A stretch of DNA of 64,000 nucleotides from NCBI GenBank assembly GCA_021234155.1, contig JAJEKV010000097.1, positions 1,490,001-1,554,000 of the forward strand, in the 5' to 3' direction. Under the pieces are notes generated by a model that made no database searches, had not been told where the DNA came from, and saw nothing but the letters and a program-made list of their open reading frames with translations. Shown here one piece after another: positions 10,789-21,515 of this stretch. The translations under genes were made by a program, and so were the position numbers. The DNA comes from Isoetes taiwanensis (Eukaryota; Streptophyta; Lycopodiopsida; Isoetales; Isoetaceae). Numbering within the stretch: the stretch's first letter is position 1; every line of letters starts with the position of its first letter.

Positions 10789-12606
10789 CCCTACAAAATT
10801 GCCCTGGTCAAGAATTATAGCTTTGGGCATATCCGCCATAGTGCTAAGAGTTTAAATCATTAAAGGAGTTAGTTTTTGCCCTTAAAAACCATCCTGACCA
10901 TTGCAAAAAAAAAAAAAAAATAATAATAATAATAATAATACACATATACGGCGGGATTATATGCGAAAAATACATGCGGATACTTAGGCGTCTACTAAAA
11001 AATACATGAATATCATTTCGAATCATGCCGAAATTGATGCCATGAGCTCTACAACCTATCTATTCTCGGATTCCCGCACATTATCTACCCAACAAGCCTA
11101 AATTTAAGACCTAATATTTTGGAACCATCAATACTAAGAATATATACATGGAAAACATCTACAGAAGTTTTTTAAGGCCTAGACGCGCTCAAATTCAACA
11201 TTGATACATGTTGAACATGTTATAATTAATTCTCGAAGCTCATGTGCATTTCTCAGTTCGATTTGCAAAAAATCGACTGAAACTTATGTTCTTATACTAT
11301 TTTATGATTTTATGAATGACCTTTGTTGTGTATGAGGTGCTAATTATCTTAAGACAGTATTATATGACTTGCTTATCCTTACATCAATGAAAATTGCCTA
11401 TAAAGTCTCAAAAAAATATCTCTGATATGATTTCTAGCATTTTGCCATTATAAACAATTATGTAATAGAATATCCTTCATTCTAAATCCACTTTTGATAG
11501 GTTGTCATTGCTCCTTACAGCTATTGGCACCTGTGCACTTTGAGAAAAACCAAAAATACTATCTCAAACTCGAGTTGCAAAATTCAAAATTCTGTCCGCA
11601 AGTGTTCTTGACTGTACTTTGGCAAATGTGAATACAGGAGTTACTTTCCAGAGTTCAAACTGGGATTTGACTACTTGCCCCTTCTCAGAACCACTTTTTA
11701 CAAACATTGGCTTAGGAACTTCTCAAAAATACCTTTTGCAACTCAAAATCTTCTTTTCTGGTCACTGTTTTGCAGTTGACCATCATTGACCAGATTTTGA
11801 TCCAACTTTGAACTTAAATATCTCACATATTCGAGCTCAGAATTGGCCAAGGTTTTCACCATTCCCTTCCAACAAATTTTCTTTACGAGTGATCAATCAA
11901 ATTTTAGAAAACAATCCATCTCTGCAAACCACTTCGACTTGAGTGCTGCTACCATTTTCCAAAAATGGAAAAGGTATGAACAACTGCTCTTTTGAGCTAT
12001 TCCAGTGGTTTTTGCTTCTATAGACTGATCACCTTAAGTGATCTAGAAGTTCTACCTCCAACTTGAGCATAGTTTCAAGTTGGCTTCTTCTGTTTGACTC
12101 TTAAGCCAGGTTGAGAGTCAACACTAGCACCATGAATAGTTTTCAAACTATGTGTGGGTATTTCTCCCTTCATCAGTGCATAGGTTAAATTCCATCTTCT
12201 TATTTTGATAGAAACTAACAAATATAATTTCTGTTAACCACGTACCATGAACTATCTATTTGTACATTTAGTGTTACCACTCATCTTGCAAGTTATGCAT
12301 TCTTTATCTGGTGATTTCACATAATGGGCATAATAAAACTAGCCTCCAAACCATGTCACAATTCATGGAGTGGTTTTGACAAACCATTACTAGTTCTGAT
12401 GAACCACTATAGTCGCATGAAACTATATAAAAAACTGACTATTTTAATAAACCACTACAATCAACATAAAAAACAATATAACAAAACATTATATGTATCA
12501 ATAAACCATTATGGCATGTGGTTTTCTTCTATCAAATAAATTCATGCTTAGAAAACTATATATATCATGGTTTTTAGATAATATGATATTGCTTAAATAC
12601 AGTGGT

Positions 12607-13560
12607 TCATTTATTGCACAGACTGTTCTTCATCCAGCCAACAGCCTGACCAACATACTCCCATACCTTCCTCAGCCATCCCGATATCTCTTCTTGTCTT
12701 GGCCGAAAGCTTCCACTGCTCTCAGTGTCTTCCTCTTCCTCATACTCGGAATCTGTCTCCACTTTTGCCTTATGAGCTTTCTTGTCATTCTTTTCATTTC
12801 TTCCCCTTTCTTTGTTCCTTTCTTCCCTGCGATTTCTTCTCCTTGGTGACGCTGGACAGTCTCTAGCTAGATGCCCGGTCTCATCACAGTTGAAACATCT
12901 CCTTAATTCAGCCCTTTGTTTTCCAGTATAAAGAGCAACCCCATCACGGTTCCCAGAACCCTTGTCTGTTTTCCTTCTGCTGGTCTTCACAGCCTCTTCT
13001 TGCAAAATCTGAGCACATGCCCAGTCCACAGTGACTTCTTTGGCTCCTCCAATCACCGTTCTTACTCCATCATAGGACGAAGGCAGTCCCATAATTAATG
13101 CTCGCATGATTGCATCCTCTGGAAGTGGTTTTCCCATTTCATGCAATTGCTTGGCTGCTGTCATAATCTTCTCAATGTAAGCGTTCACCTCCTCTCCTTC
13201 TTTACATTTTGTTGCAAAGATCTGTTTGTAAAGCATGACTTGCTGACTGAACTGATCCTTTCGAAAAGCCTTTACCAGATACTCCCACGCTTCTTTGGCA
13301 TTCTTGGCCTCCTCAATACAAGGAATATATGCATCCTGCACATACTTCATCATCCGATTCTTGGCTTTCCAATTGAGCTGCTCCCATTTGGCAATTTCTT
13401 CTTTTGACACTTCTTTTTCTCCTTCCTTCTTCGTAGGAGCAACTTCTGCCCCAGAGCAGACACCCCACAGTCCTTTCTCAGCCAGAACTCCTCTTACCTT
13501 GATGAACCAGATGTAAGAGTTGTTTACATTCAGTTTTTCCAGGGCTCTCTTCTCAGACAT
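12607..13560 (-). CDS. gag: copia-type Gag polyprotein (gag-only retroelement), copy 2
   Basis: Duplicate of 3426-4379, about 317 residues from the ATG at 13560, with the same CCHC knuckle and UBN2-type region. Substitutions are scattered (for example MGKPL preceded by E instead of G). Near the C-terminus FLAKTEE is replaced by FRPRQEE through a one-base insertion compensated by a nearby one-base deletion. The open frame is retained. Its primer-binding site is at 13612-13624. As in copy 1, no pol follows: 10789-12606 is non-coding. Confidence 0.85.
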   Translation of the reverse strand: MSEKRALEKLNVNNSYIWFIKVRGVLAEKGLWGVCSGAEVAPTKKEGEKEVSKEEIAKWEQLNWKAKNRMMKYVQDAYIPCIEEAKNAKEAWEYLVKAFRKDQFSQQVMLYKQIFATKCKEGEEVNAYIEKIMTAAKQLHEMGKPLPEDAIMRALIMGLPSSYDGVRTVIGGAKEVTVDWACAQILQEEAVKTSRRKTDKGSGNRDGVALYTGKQRAELRRCFNCDETGHLARDCPASPRRRNRREERNKERGRNEKNDKKAHKAKVETDSEYEEEEDTESSGSFRPRQEEISGWLRKVWEYVGQAVGWMKNSLCNK

Positions 13561-13611
13561 GATTCCAAGCTTCGTTCCGATCACAATCCTTGATACAATC
13601 AGGGATTTACT

Positions 13612-13624
13612 GGCTCTGATACCA
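13612..13624 (-). promoter_or_regulatory. retroelement primer-binding site, copy 2
   Basis: TGGTATCAGAGCC on the minus strand, identical to copy 1. The LTR-like stretch (13625-13867) ends at the MULE, whose insertion separates it from whatever lay upstream. That flank resumes at about 22335. Confidence 0.75.
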
Positions 13625-13858
13625 TAAAAGAGTTTACAAACTCCAAGAACACATGCACTCCAAGATTTCAGAGAGAAAAGCACACTCTCGTTGTTTCTCC
13701 CTTTTCATTATATAAAGCAAAGATTACAATTCAACGGTCCTGAATTTAATGCAATAACTAACTTTCTAGTTTTAATCTCCTACTAACTAAATGCCACGTT
13801 TCATGGCTTTACTTTCTATTGATTACATCTGTTAAAAGTCTTCGTGGTCCAATACCTA

Positions 13859-13867
13859 TAGCAGGAA
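13859..13867 (+). repeat. 9-bp target-site duplication, left
   Basis: tagcaggaa lies immediately outside the left TIR. The same nine bases occur at 22326-22334 immediately outside the right TIR. A 9-bp TSD is characteristic of Mutator-like elements. Confidence 0.9.
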
Positions 13868-14110
13868 GGCTCAGGATACTTTTACCCTTGATTTGGTGAT
13901 CCCGGAGATAAATTTACCGGCCTCCGGGATCCCGGGTCTCTCTCGACGGGGTCCGTTGGGGAGACCCCGTTCTGAGGTACGACAGATGCCACGTCGGCCC
14001 AGACCATCCCCGCCGTCCAAACCCCCTGTGCAATCGCGGCCGTCCGCGCCTCAGAGATCCCCACCTCCGGGATCATCCACGCGATCCCCTCCTCCGGGAT
14101 CCCCACGGTC
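13868..14110 (+). repeat. left terminal inverted repeat of the MULE
   Basis: It matches the reverse complement of 22080-22325 with few differences, including gtctctctcgacggggtccg and tgccacgtcggcccagacca. Inside it (14110-14440) the array of GATCCC-loop-GGGATC hairpins continues, with weaker correspondence to the right end. Confidence 0.9.
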
Positions 14111-14649
14111 GCTGGCTGTTAACGGCGGACGATATCCGCCGAGGTGATCCCCTCCTCCGGGATCCCCGGCACCCCGGACGCGGATCCCCTCCTCCGGGAT
14201 CACCCGGCCGTGGCTGATAACGGCGGACCCTATCCGCCGAGGTGATCCCCTCCTCCGGGATCACCCGGCCGTGGCTGATAACGGCGGACGCTATCCGCCG
14301 AGGTGATCCCCTCCTCCGGGATCCCCGGGCACCCCGGACGGGGATCCCCTCCTCCGGGATCACCCCCTCCCGTGGCTGATAACGGCGGAGGCTATCCGCC
14401 GTGGTGATCCCCTCCTCCGGGATCCCCATCGTCATTTGCCCCTGTGATTCCGGAGGCCAGAATATGAGAATGTTTGGACGGTGGAGATAGCGGCGTGGAC
14501 TAATCAGGTGGTCGAAGTTTGAATTTTGCCAGCCCATGCACGGACAAACCAATACAATGAAAACACGTGGACGTTCTGAGACCACCCTCCGGGATCACCA
14601 TCTGAGTGTGGTTCATCCCTGTTTCGTGTTGATGTCGAAGTAGCGAGGC

Positions 14650-16689
14650 ATGGAGGAGGAGCGCAATGCGGCTGTGGCTGCGGCAGCTATGGACGAGTTA
14701 GAGGAGAAGAGAGAAGAGGTAAGTTCAAGGGCTTTAAACAAGCGTTGTCATTTTGTGTTTAATGTTTTTATTTCCAAATTTTAGGGCTGAAATACGCCCC
14801 AAACACCTCCAAATGGCCTGTTTGATCATGGCAACTTACATTGGTATCCCAAGAGCATTTTGTACCCGATATTCAAGGGGTGGCGGATGCTTGTTTGGAC
14901 TTGCTACATCCATACAGACCGGGTCCAAGATTTCGTTCTTGGGGAGCAGAGGAATTGTGAAGCACCTGCCAATTTCTATCTAAGAAGTTCAGTGCCTGAG
15001 AGAGTGTTAAAAAGACCCTACAAGGATTCCTATATGACGTTGAAGAGGTATTGGTTTGATTCATGTGTTTTTGTTTTAAATCATGAGTCCAAGATTATGT
15101 GTTTGCTCAGTTATGTGTTTGATTATAATTCTTGCTTTTTTAAGTCATTTGAGGTGCTTGTCATTAAGATTACACCTAGTAGATCAAAACTAACTTGTAA
15201 TGCACAATACAGATATTGGTGTTCATATGGACCTCAGGACAAGACAGCAAACACTCATGTGGTTGAGGAAAGACCACGTCCACCGGGCACACGCAGGAAA
15301 AGGGTTGAGAGGGGAGAGGGCATACGTAGGGGCTGCCAGAGCCATTTCACAATCAGGCAACTCTATTTCCTTCCAGAATTTTCACATATCACTTATTATG
15401 GGTTTGATCACAAGAATATCCAAGGTTTGCCCTGCCATGGTAGGTTTGTTGACCCATCCTCTGGAGTTAAGTTCAAGCTCCCTGGATCTCACAAGAATTG
15501 AGGGAATGGGTAAGACAGAAGCTTGTCCAATGGCACACGCCACGTAGTGTCATGAACATGCATGAAGAGAGGTGGAGGTTGAGACTTGAAGTGAATGGAT
15601 AGGAAAGCATGTGTAGGGATGATGTGTTGAAAATTCGGGACGTGTACAATATTGAAAAGGGAGTTGTTCGTAACACATGGAAGCTACATGAAGATCTTCC
15701 CACTAGCATTGACATGTGGGTTCAACAACATCAAGATTCTGTGTTCATGTATGAGCAAGGAGACTTGTTTCAATTAGGAGTTATGACTCTAATCCAAAGG
15801 GAGTCCATGTCGAAATTTGGCAAGAACAAAGCCATTTGCATGGACTCTACTTTCAAAACAAACGACAAGAGGTGCGGTTCTTCCTCAACTTTTATTGTGT
15901 GTTGATTTGATTATTGTGTATGGTTTAATGCAGGTTCTATCTTTTCGCACTTCTCGCCTTTGATGAGTATTCCAATGGTTTACCATTGGCTTACGTTATT
16001 ACCAATTCTCAAAAGAGTGGAGCTATAACAAAATGGATGCAAGCACTAAAGGAGTCCTTATGCCGAGATGATCCTGATTGGCAACCTTCTTGCATCATTA
16101 CAGATGATGCCCATGCTGAGATAAAGGCCGTGAAAAAAGTAACTTGTCAAACTCTAATCCTTGGAAGCAAATCATAACTGTACTAACATTGTTTAATTTC
16201 ATAGGTTTTTCCTAGTGTGCCCGTACAAATTTGCATATGGCACGTGAGGAGGGCTTGGATCAAGTGGTTGCAGAAGAACATCAAGAACAAGGTGGCACGT
16301 AACGATCTGTTCAAGGAACTTGGTTACATTATGTACAGGACAGAAGGTCCTCTAGGGGACAATGTGTACGGTGAAGAGTATAGGGAGTATAGGGAGGCAG
16401 TAAGGAGGGAGGCAACTAGGAAATTGGAAGACTTATTGAGGAAGTATCCTCAGTACCCCAAGTTGGCGGCTTACATGAGTAAGGAGTGGACCAAAAACAT
16501 TTGCCAATGGGTATTGGCTACAAGGATGTACCCTCACTCCAACCAAGAGACTAATGCAGCCATAGAGGCATGGCATTGTGCCTTGAAAAGGCGCCTGGGC
16601 ATTTCAAAACGAGCACTCCGAGGACGGAGGATTGACTGGCTCCTCTACATTCTAACCAACAACGTGGAGACACACATGGCATACATCAG
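14650..16689 (+). pseudogene. MULE (MuDR-type) transposase, copy 2, SWIM exon deleted
   Basis: Exons inferred from splice sites and phase are 14650-14718, 14854-15047, 15213-15871, 15934-16138 and 16205-16689. The DDE core is complete: D in MDSTFKTN (15843), TDDAH (16103-16108) and E in TNAAIEAWH (16565). A C-x2-H motif (CIWHV) lies between the second D and the E, as usual for this family. Exon 4 onward is open. Faults are a 4-bp loss near 15477 relative to copy 1, an in-frame TAG at 15600 shared with copy 1 (so older than the duplication), and loss of the whole SWIM exon. Exon 1 is acidic and Ala-rich (MEEERNAAVAAAAM). The intron-1 acceptor is inferred, as the nearest AG gives an immediate stop. 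Confidence 0.85.
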
Positions 16690-16734
16690 GTATAACTTCT
16701 AATCATCATTTGTAGCCTATTTTGATTTTGCAAG

Positions 16735-16748
16735 AATATAATTGGGAA
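16735..16748 (+). other. deletion scar removing the transposase SWIM exon
   Basis: Copy 2 reads gaatataattgggaagagg. Copy 1 has gaatataattctccg at about 7677 and agaaattgggaag at about 8393, with about 714 bp between. The shared tetranucleotide aatt at both breakpoints indicates an internal microhomology deletion. Positions are accurate to a few bases. Confidence 0.8.
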
Positions 16749-17026
16749 GAGGAAAGACAAGGAAACCAAGAAGAGTTGGAAGCAAGTTGAGATGGAGGGC
16801 CTGTTGTGAGAATGGCATCGTGAGTTTGTTGTCTTGTTAATTGTTCAGGTCAAGTTTAGAGTTTTGTAAACAGTAGGTATAAATAAATCAATATTCACCT
16901 ATGTACTTATAAATATTGTCAATGTTATCAATGTTTATTGTTAGGATAATTTAGAACCTCGAGTTAAATGTTTAATGTTTAGAGTTTAGTACGTGGGATA
17001 AAAAAGTAATAAAAAAGCGTACGTGG

Positions 17027-17313
17027 GATCCCCTCCTCCGGGATCCCACGTCCGCCTGTAATGTGATCCCGTCCTCCGGGATCACACACTAACGAAAACG
17101 GGATCCCCTCCTCCGGGATCCCGCGTGCGCCAGCCTGGTGATCCCGTTCTCCGGGATCCCGCGTCCGCCTTCCTGGTGATCCCATCCTCCGGGATCACAT
17201 ACTGGTTATAATGGGATCCCCTCCTCCGGGATCACACACTGGTTATAACAGGATCCCCTCCTCTGGGATCCCGCGCGTCCGCCTGCCTGGTGATCCCGTC
17301 CTCCGGGATCACA
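17027..17313. repeat. hairpin cassette A (intact MULE)
   Basis: About eight inverted-repeat units lie in about 285 bp. Two arm types alternate: GGGATCCC paired with GGGATCCC, and GTGATCCCG paired with CGGGATCAC. Both have a TCCTC-type loop. Spacers are short and unequal, several with gcgtccgcct. The array sits between the convergent 3' ends of the transposase (plus) and the small gene (minus). An AT-rich tract with two copies of accattgaaatatgtcttgg follows. Confidence 0.85.
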
Positions 17314-17485
17314 GGATTGAATATGTTAATATATTATTTATCATATCCCTTAACCATTGAAATATGTCTTGGAATAACCATTGAAATATGTCTTGGAATA
17401 GTGGAAACATTGAAGTATTACTTTTAATAAGCTTTGAAACATTGAACTCAATACAATGGCTTAAAACTGACATTCCAATTCGGAA

Positions 17486-18065
17486 TCACTCTGAATCTAC
17501 CTCCTGGACTGTTGCCATGGCTTCTGCCCGGACGTCCTCCTCAGTTACATCTGGCACACCGCAGGGTAGTCTCCACATCATGTGATCGAAGATATCGCAT
17601 AGGGTTGGCTCAGACCCCTCTAGGACATCCCTGATCAGAACCTTCTTTTCGACCTCCCGCGGCATAAATTTCCTCGGCAGGCTTTTAGGGTGTTGCCTTC
17701 CCTGCATAACGTCCAGAAGCTAGCAAACGCTTCAAAGCCTTGCCCTGGATAATACACTTCTTCAATTCCCAAAGCAATGCCCTATGGGTTGGCCTACTAC
17801 CGGGAGCATAGTCAAGAGGCCTAGGGGTCTCCCTGAATTCCCCATTCTCCACGGTCTCTGCATGAAGCATGAGGGGATCATGAAAAGATTAATATGAAAG
17901 TAGAACATGAATATGAAGCTTACTTCTGAACGTTTTGATGCCGTCAGGTTGGGCGAGCTCTAGGCCCACATCCTCCTGAATTTCATTCAAGTGGACGAGA
18001 ATATCCTCAAGACTATGGGCATTGATGGCACTGCTCTCAGCAACCTGTTGTCGGGTCCTCACCAT
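17486..18065 (-). pseudogene. small two-exon MULE gene of unknown function, copy 2
   Basis: The ATG at 18065 (MVRTRQQVAESS) starts exon 1 (18065-17924), which has an acidic, helical-looking segment, HSLEDILVHLNEIQEDVG. Donor GTAAGC and acceptor GCAG bring in exon 2 (17857-17486), with TVENGEFRETPRPLDYAP, ALLWELKKCIIQ and a conserved C-terminal part, RDVLEGSEPTLCDIFDHMMW, ending QEVDSE. Expected product is about 170 residues, hydrophilic, without signal peptide or membrane segment. A frame change in mid exon 2 (about 17690) breaks it here; copy 1 is better at that place. I do not recognise the family. Its position between transposase and protease suggests an accessory role, but it could be a captured host fragment. 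Confidence 0.5.
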
Positions 18066-18165
18066 TTGGCTTGAACAGTAAGCAATTGAACTGAGAGACT
18101 GCTACTGAACTCAACTGACAGACTGCCACTGAACTCAACTTTCTACCAAGAACAAGTAAGGCAAG

Positions 18166-18177
18166 AGTATATATAGA
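18166..18177 (-). promoter_or_regulatory. TATA box of the small MULE gene
   Basis: CTATATATACTC on the minus strand is centred about 105 nt upstream of the ATG at 18065. This spacing fits a plant core promoter with a short 5' leader. The same motif is kept in copy 1 near 9810. Confidence 0.6.
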
Positions 18178-18312
18178 CTCATGAGCCAACCGTTGTACTA
18201 TCCGTTGTACAACGGTTAAGCCATGATTTCAATTTCTAAAGGTAAGACCATAGGATAAAAGGTTTTGAGTTTAGCCGAGTTTTAAGACCATTGAGTAATA
18301 AAAATACGTGCA

Positions 18313-18640
18313 GGGATCCCCTCCTCCGGGATCCCGCGTCCGCCTGCTAGGTGATCCCGTCCTCCGGGATCACATATTAATTAAAATGGGATCCCCTCCT
18401 CCGGGATCCCGCGTCCGCCTGTAATTTGATCCCGTCCTCCGGGATCACACACTAACGAAAACGAGATCCCCTCCTCCGGGATCCCGCGCCCGCCTACTTG
18501 GTGATCCCCTCCTCTGGGATCCCGCGTCCGCCTGCTTGGTGATCCTGTCCTCCGGGATCACACACCCCTTCAAAATAGATCCCATCCTCCGGGATCCCCC
18601 GTCCGGCTGCTTGCTGATCCCGCCCTCCGGGATCACAGCA
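18313..18640. repeat. hairpin cassette B (intact MULE)
   Basis: A second array of GATCCC-loop-GGGATC hairpins with the same two arm types. It lies between the promoter of the small gene and the 3' end of the protease gene. The AT-rich tract that follows (ttaatatattagttatcat, then ccattg...atatgtctaggaacagtgg) is a diverged copy of the one after cassette A. Confidence 0.85.
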
Positions 18641-18987
18641 TTCAACATGTTAATATATTAGTTATCATAGGCCGACCATTGAAATTATGAATATTATGAA
18701 TATATTATTAACCATTGGAATATGTCTAGGAACAGTGGCAATAATAAACTTTGATGTTGAAACTATGGTGGAAGCTTTGAAGCATTATTCTTTGGTGCAT
18801 TGAGCCATTGCCAAAAGCCAAAATTACATTCAAGTGTTCCAGTTTTGACATTGAAGTCTTGAAGAAGATATTCACATTCAAGAGAATTACATTCAAGTGT
18901 TCCAGATATTCACATTCAAGAAAATATTCACATTCAAAGTTTTTTGAGATATTCACATTCACAAATTTTTAGATCTTTACCAGAATG

Positions 18988-21354
18988 TCAAGGACCATGT
19001 ACCAGCAAGCGGGTCTGGATCCTGCTATCACCCGTGTCACCCTGGGGTAAGTAAAAGGTGGACTTCCCTGCAGCCAAGCAATCGTGTAGTTTCTGGAGCA
19101 TTATCTTGAAGCCTGACCTCATGCAATCTATGTCTTCTTTTTTGAACCAATCACGGTTAATCAGAATCTGCATTAAAACATGAATTTAGCCATGAACTGA
19201 AAATTTGGAAAAAAAAAAAAGAAACAACAAACATAAACTCAAAGACTCACATTATCCTCCTTGCCACTGATGTCTTTAACAAATTTCTTCACATAATTTA
19301 TGACATACATTCCACAGTCCGAATTATTGTGTTGTTGGGGAGTTTCTAATGGAATGCAGAGGGTGCATTATGCAATGCACTTTCCTCATGCCTCCACCTC
19401 TTAAACACGTCTGTGAGGAATCTGCAAGTATGAATAGGAAATTAGCTTCAATCATAATGCAAAAGATTAAATATTTCGAGATAGAGAGGAATACTTACAG
19501 TGTCACAAATTCTCGGGTAGATGCATGCAAGGGAGCATATGAATCAAGGTGGAGAATGCAAGGGCAGAGCTTTCCAACCCGAGCACACGCCAGGCCATCA
19601 GTCACTAAGATGAAAAGGCTCCAATGGCCACTAAGAAATAGCAAATTGAAAGGCAATTAAAATAGATTTAAAACTTAAATAATCAGGTGATCAGAGTTTA
19701 CCCAAAGCATTGATGGGAATATAATAGAATTGTCTTGTATGCGGATCTTCCACCGTGCCCTACCAAACGGGTTGTCAGGGATGAGCTTGGCAAACTGCTC
19801 ATAAGCCCCTGCCAACCCGGCCTTGCTTCCACTCAAGAACAGCCCGAATGCAGCAGGATGCAAGAAGACATGATGACACCTTTTCTGGATAGGAATTGAG
19901 TGCGACATAATTACCCTGCACAACCAATTGAGCAATTGAGTGCAATGAAAATCAAATTGAAGAAACTTAAGAACTTAAAAACTTACAGGAGATAAGAACC
20001 AATGCAATCCGAGTCCACATCGCTCTCCAGATCCCCGAGGCCAGAAGGGATTGTCATAAATTTTAGGGCCTCGGCTTCTTGGATGTAAAACTCGACATTT
20101 GCTGACTTGCTGCCGACCTTGATGAAGGGGCTCTCAACAACCACAGGGAAATTTAATGTGAAGGGGCACTGCCATCGATCGGCATCAACACCTCTTTGGT
20201 AGTCCAAAACAGAATCTAGAAAATGTGGATCGACAGAGTACAAATGATACAGCATAATCTTGCTGGGCTTGGGAATATTATCTTCGAGCTCAGTTTCCAG
20301 CAGGATCCGATTAGCGGCCATGAATTCAGTGGATTTAGGAGGAGGTTTTGGGGGTTTTGGGTCTGCACGATGCCTCCGAGAATTTTTGGGGCCTGGCTTT
20401 GGCAACACAGGTTTATTTAGGCAAAGGGGACGAATACTTACCTGCTGTTGCAGCCACCTCCTCGCTCACATCATCAGCGTCCAATTGGCTTTGCTCCTGC
20501 TCTTTGGTTAGTGGAGGCCAAAGCTCATCATCAGAGATTAAATTTTTGGTGCTCTGCCTGATCCGTGCCTTTATCTCCTCGATCTGCAATTGCTGGCTTT
20601 CCAATTCACTTGCTTTCTTCCTCTGGACCTGTAAATTAATGAAGGCTTCTCTTTGGCTCTTATCGAGAAGACCCATTTCAATTTGCTCATCGGCCACCAC
20701 TCCAGCATTTCTCCTGGCCCTCTGCAATTTTCGGGTGAGGTTGTGGGCATATTTATAGTCTGGATCCATGCTTCTGGCCACAGAAATCTTTGCATAACTC
20801 CTCTTCTTCTGATTGGCATTCGTCTTGGCGGGCTCTGCATTGGGCAAATGAATTCGATTTGGGATCCTCCCCCTCGGCGCATCAGGAACCCGCCACCTAT
20901 CAAGCAAGGCATGCACTCGAAACCTGTGATTTTCGAGCTCAACCTTCCTGGAGTAACTTTTGGTGCAGTCATCAACTAAGCACTTCCATCTCTTTGCCGG
21001 TGATCGTGAATCGTAATCGGGGGCCTCTTGGTTCTCGTGAATCAGAATCGCCTCGTCTATGACATGACCCTCCTTTACTGGCCCCCCTTCCTCATTCAAA
21101 TCGCCCAGCAGTTGGCGTCGTAAACTTCGTTCTTTCACATCCTCCTCTGTATTCTTCCCCACCGCTGATTTTTCCTCCCCTTCATCCAATTTTTGTTGCC
21201 CTGACGGCTTCGGGGACTCCACCTCGGCATCCGATTCCGCTTCAGTGCGCAGGATCTCCGGAATCTGGAATGCATATGAAGCAGCGCCTTCAAGACAAAG
21301 ATTCTCGCCAAAACTGGTGTTGAGGCTGACTTCCAGGGTTAAGGATTCGTCCAT
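18988..21354 (-). pseudogene. ULP-like (Ulp1/SENP, peptidase C48) protease of the MULE
   Basis: Exons: 21354-20442, 20392-19987, 19915 to about 19700, 19630-19499, 19421-19251, 19167-18988. Exon 1 (ATG at 21354) holds a C2H2 finger, WKCLVDDCTKSY ending in H-x4-H, and a Gln/Lys-rich coiled coil. The catalytic domain has His in GHWSLFILV, Asp in ILHLDSYA and Gln/Cys in PQQ...NNSDCGMYVINYV (Cys at 19314-19316). Exon 6 has INRDWFKKEDIDCMRS, typical of the domain end. Family enzymes cut SUMO from proteins in the nucleus. Single-base shifts occur before YYIPINAL (about 19722) and before PLETPQQ (about 19370), so it is a recent pseudogene or contains sequence errors. MULE-borne ULPs are known; the fused zinc finger is a distinctive feature. 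Confidence 0.88.
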
Positions 21355-21450
21355 CTGCAAGCCACAGTAAGATTTAGTAAAGAATAGTAGGAAATAGTAA
21401 AAAACTTGATAAAACAGAGTGAAAGGGTCGATTTTACCTCCGTAACTTCG

Positions 21451-21515
21451 TTAATACAGGAGGTAAACGAGTTCCGCAGCGCTAATGGTGCCGTCGCCCG
21501 ACAAAAACCACTGTG
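21451..21515 (-). other. EF-hand-like fragment near the right end of the MULE
   Basis: The minus strand reads SGDGTISAAELVYLL, the loop end and exiting helix of a calmodulin-type EF-hand, just upstream of the protease gene and inside the right end. No entering helix or second EF-hand is visible. It could be a small captured calmodulin-like fragment or a coincidence. Confidence 0.3.

Larger units (their letters stand above)
10789..19124. repeat. unit 2 of the tandem duplication
   Basis: This is the second copy of 1610-10788. It is about 0.85 kb shorter, mainly because about 714 bp carrying the transposase SWIM exon are missing at about 16742. Unit 2 continues beyond 19124 into the rest of the MULE, whereas unit 1 stops there. 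So unit 2 lies in the parental context and unit 1 is the truncated extra copy. Confidence 0.9.

Noticed and set aside
10844-11026. Open frame rich in Ile and Phe
   Set aside because: It is a translation of the A-run and (TAA)n microsatellite.
17027-17313. Regularly spaced palindromic repeats reminiscent of a CRISPR array
   Set aside because: Spacers are unequal and themselves repeated, arm types vary, the repeats also fill the TIRs, and the DNA is clearly plant nuclear.
20348-20758. 136-residue plus-strand open frame
   Set aside because: Antisense to the protease exons 1-2, with no domain and no splice support.
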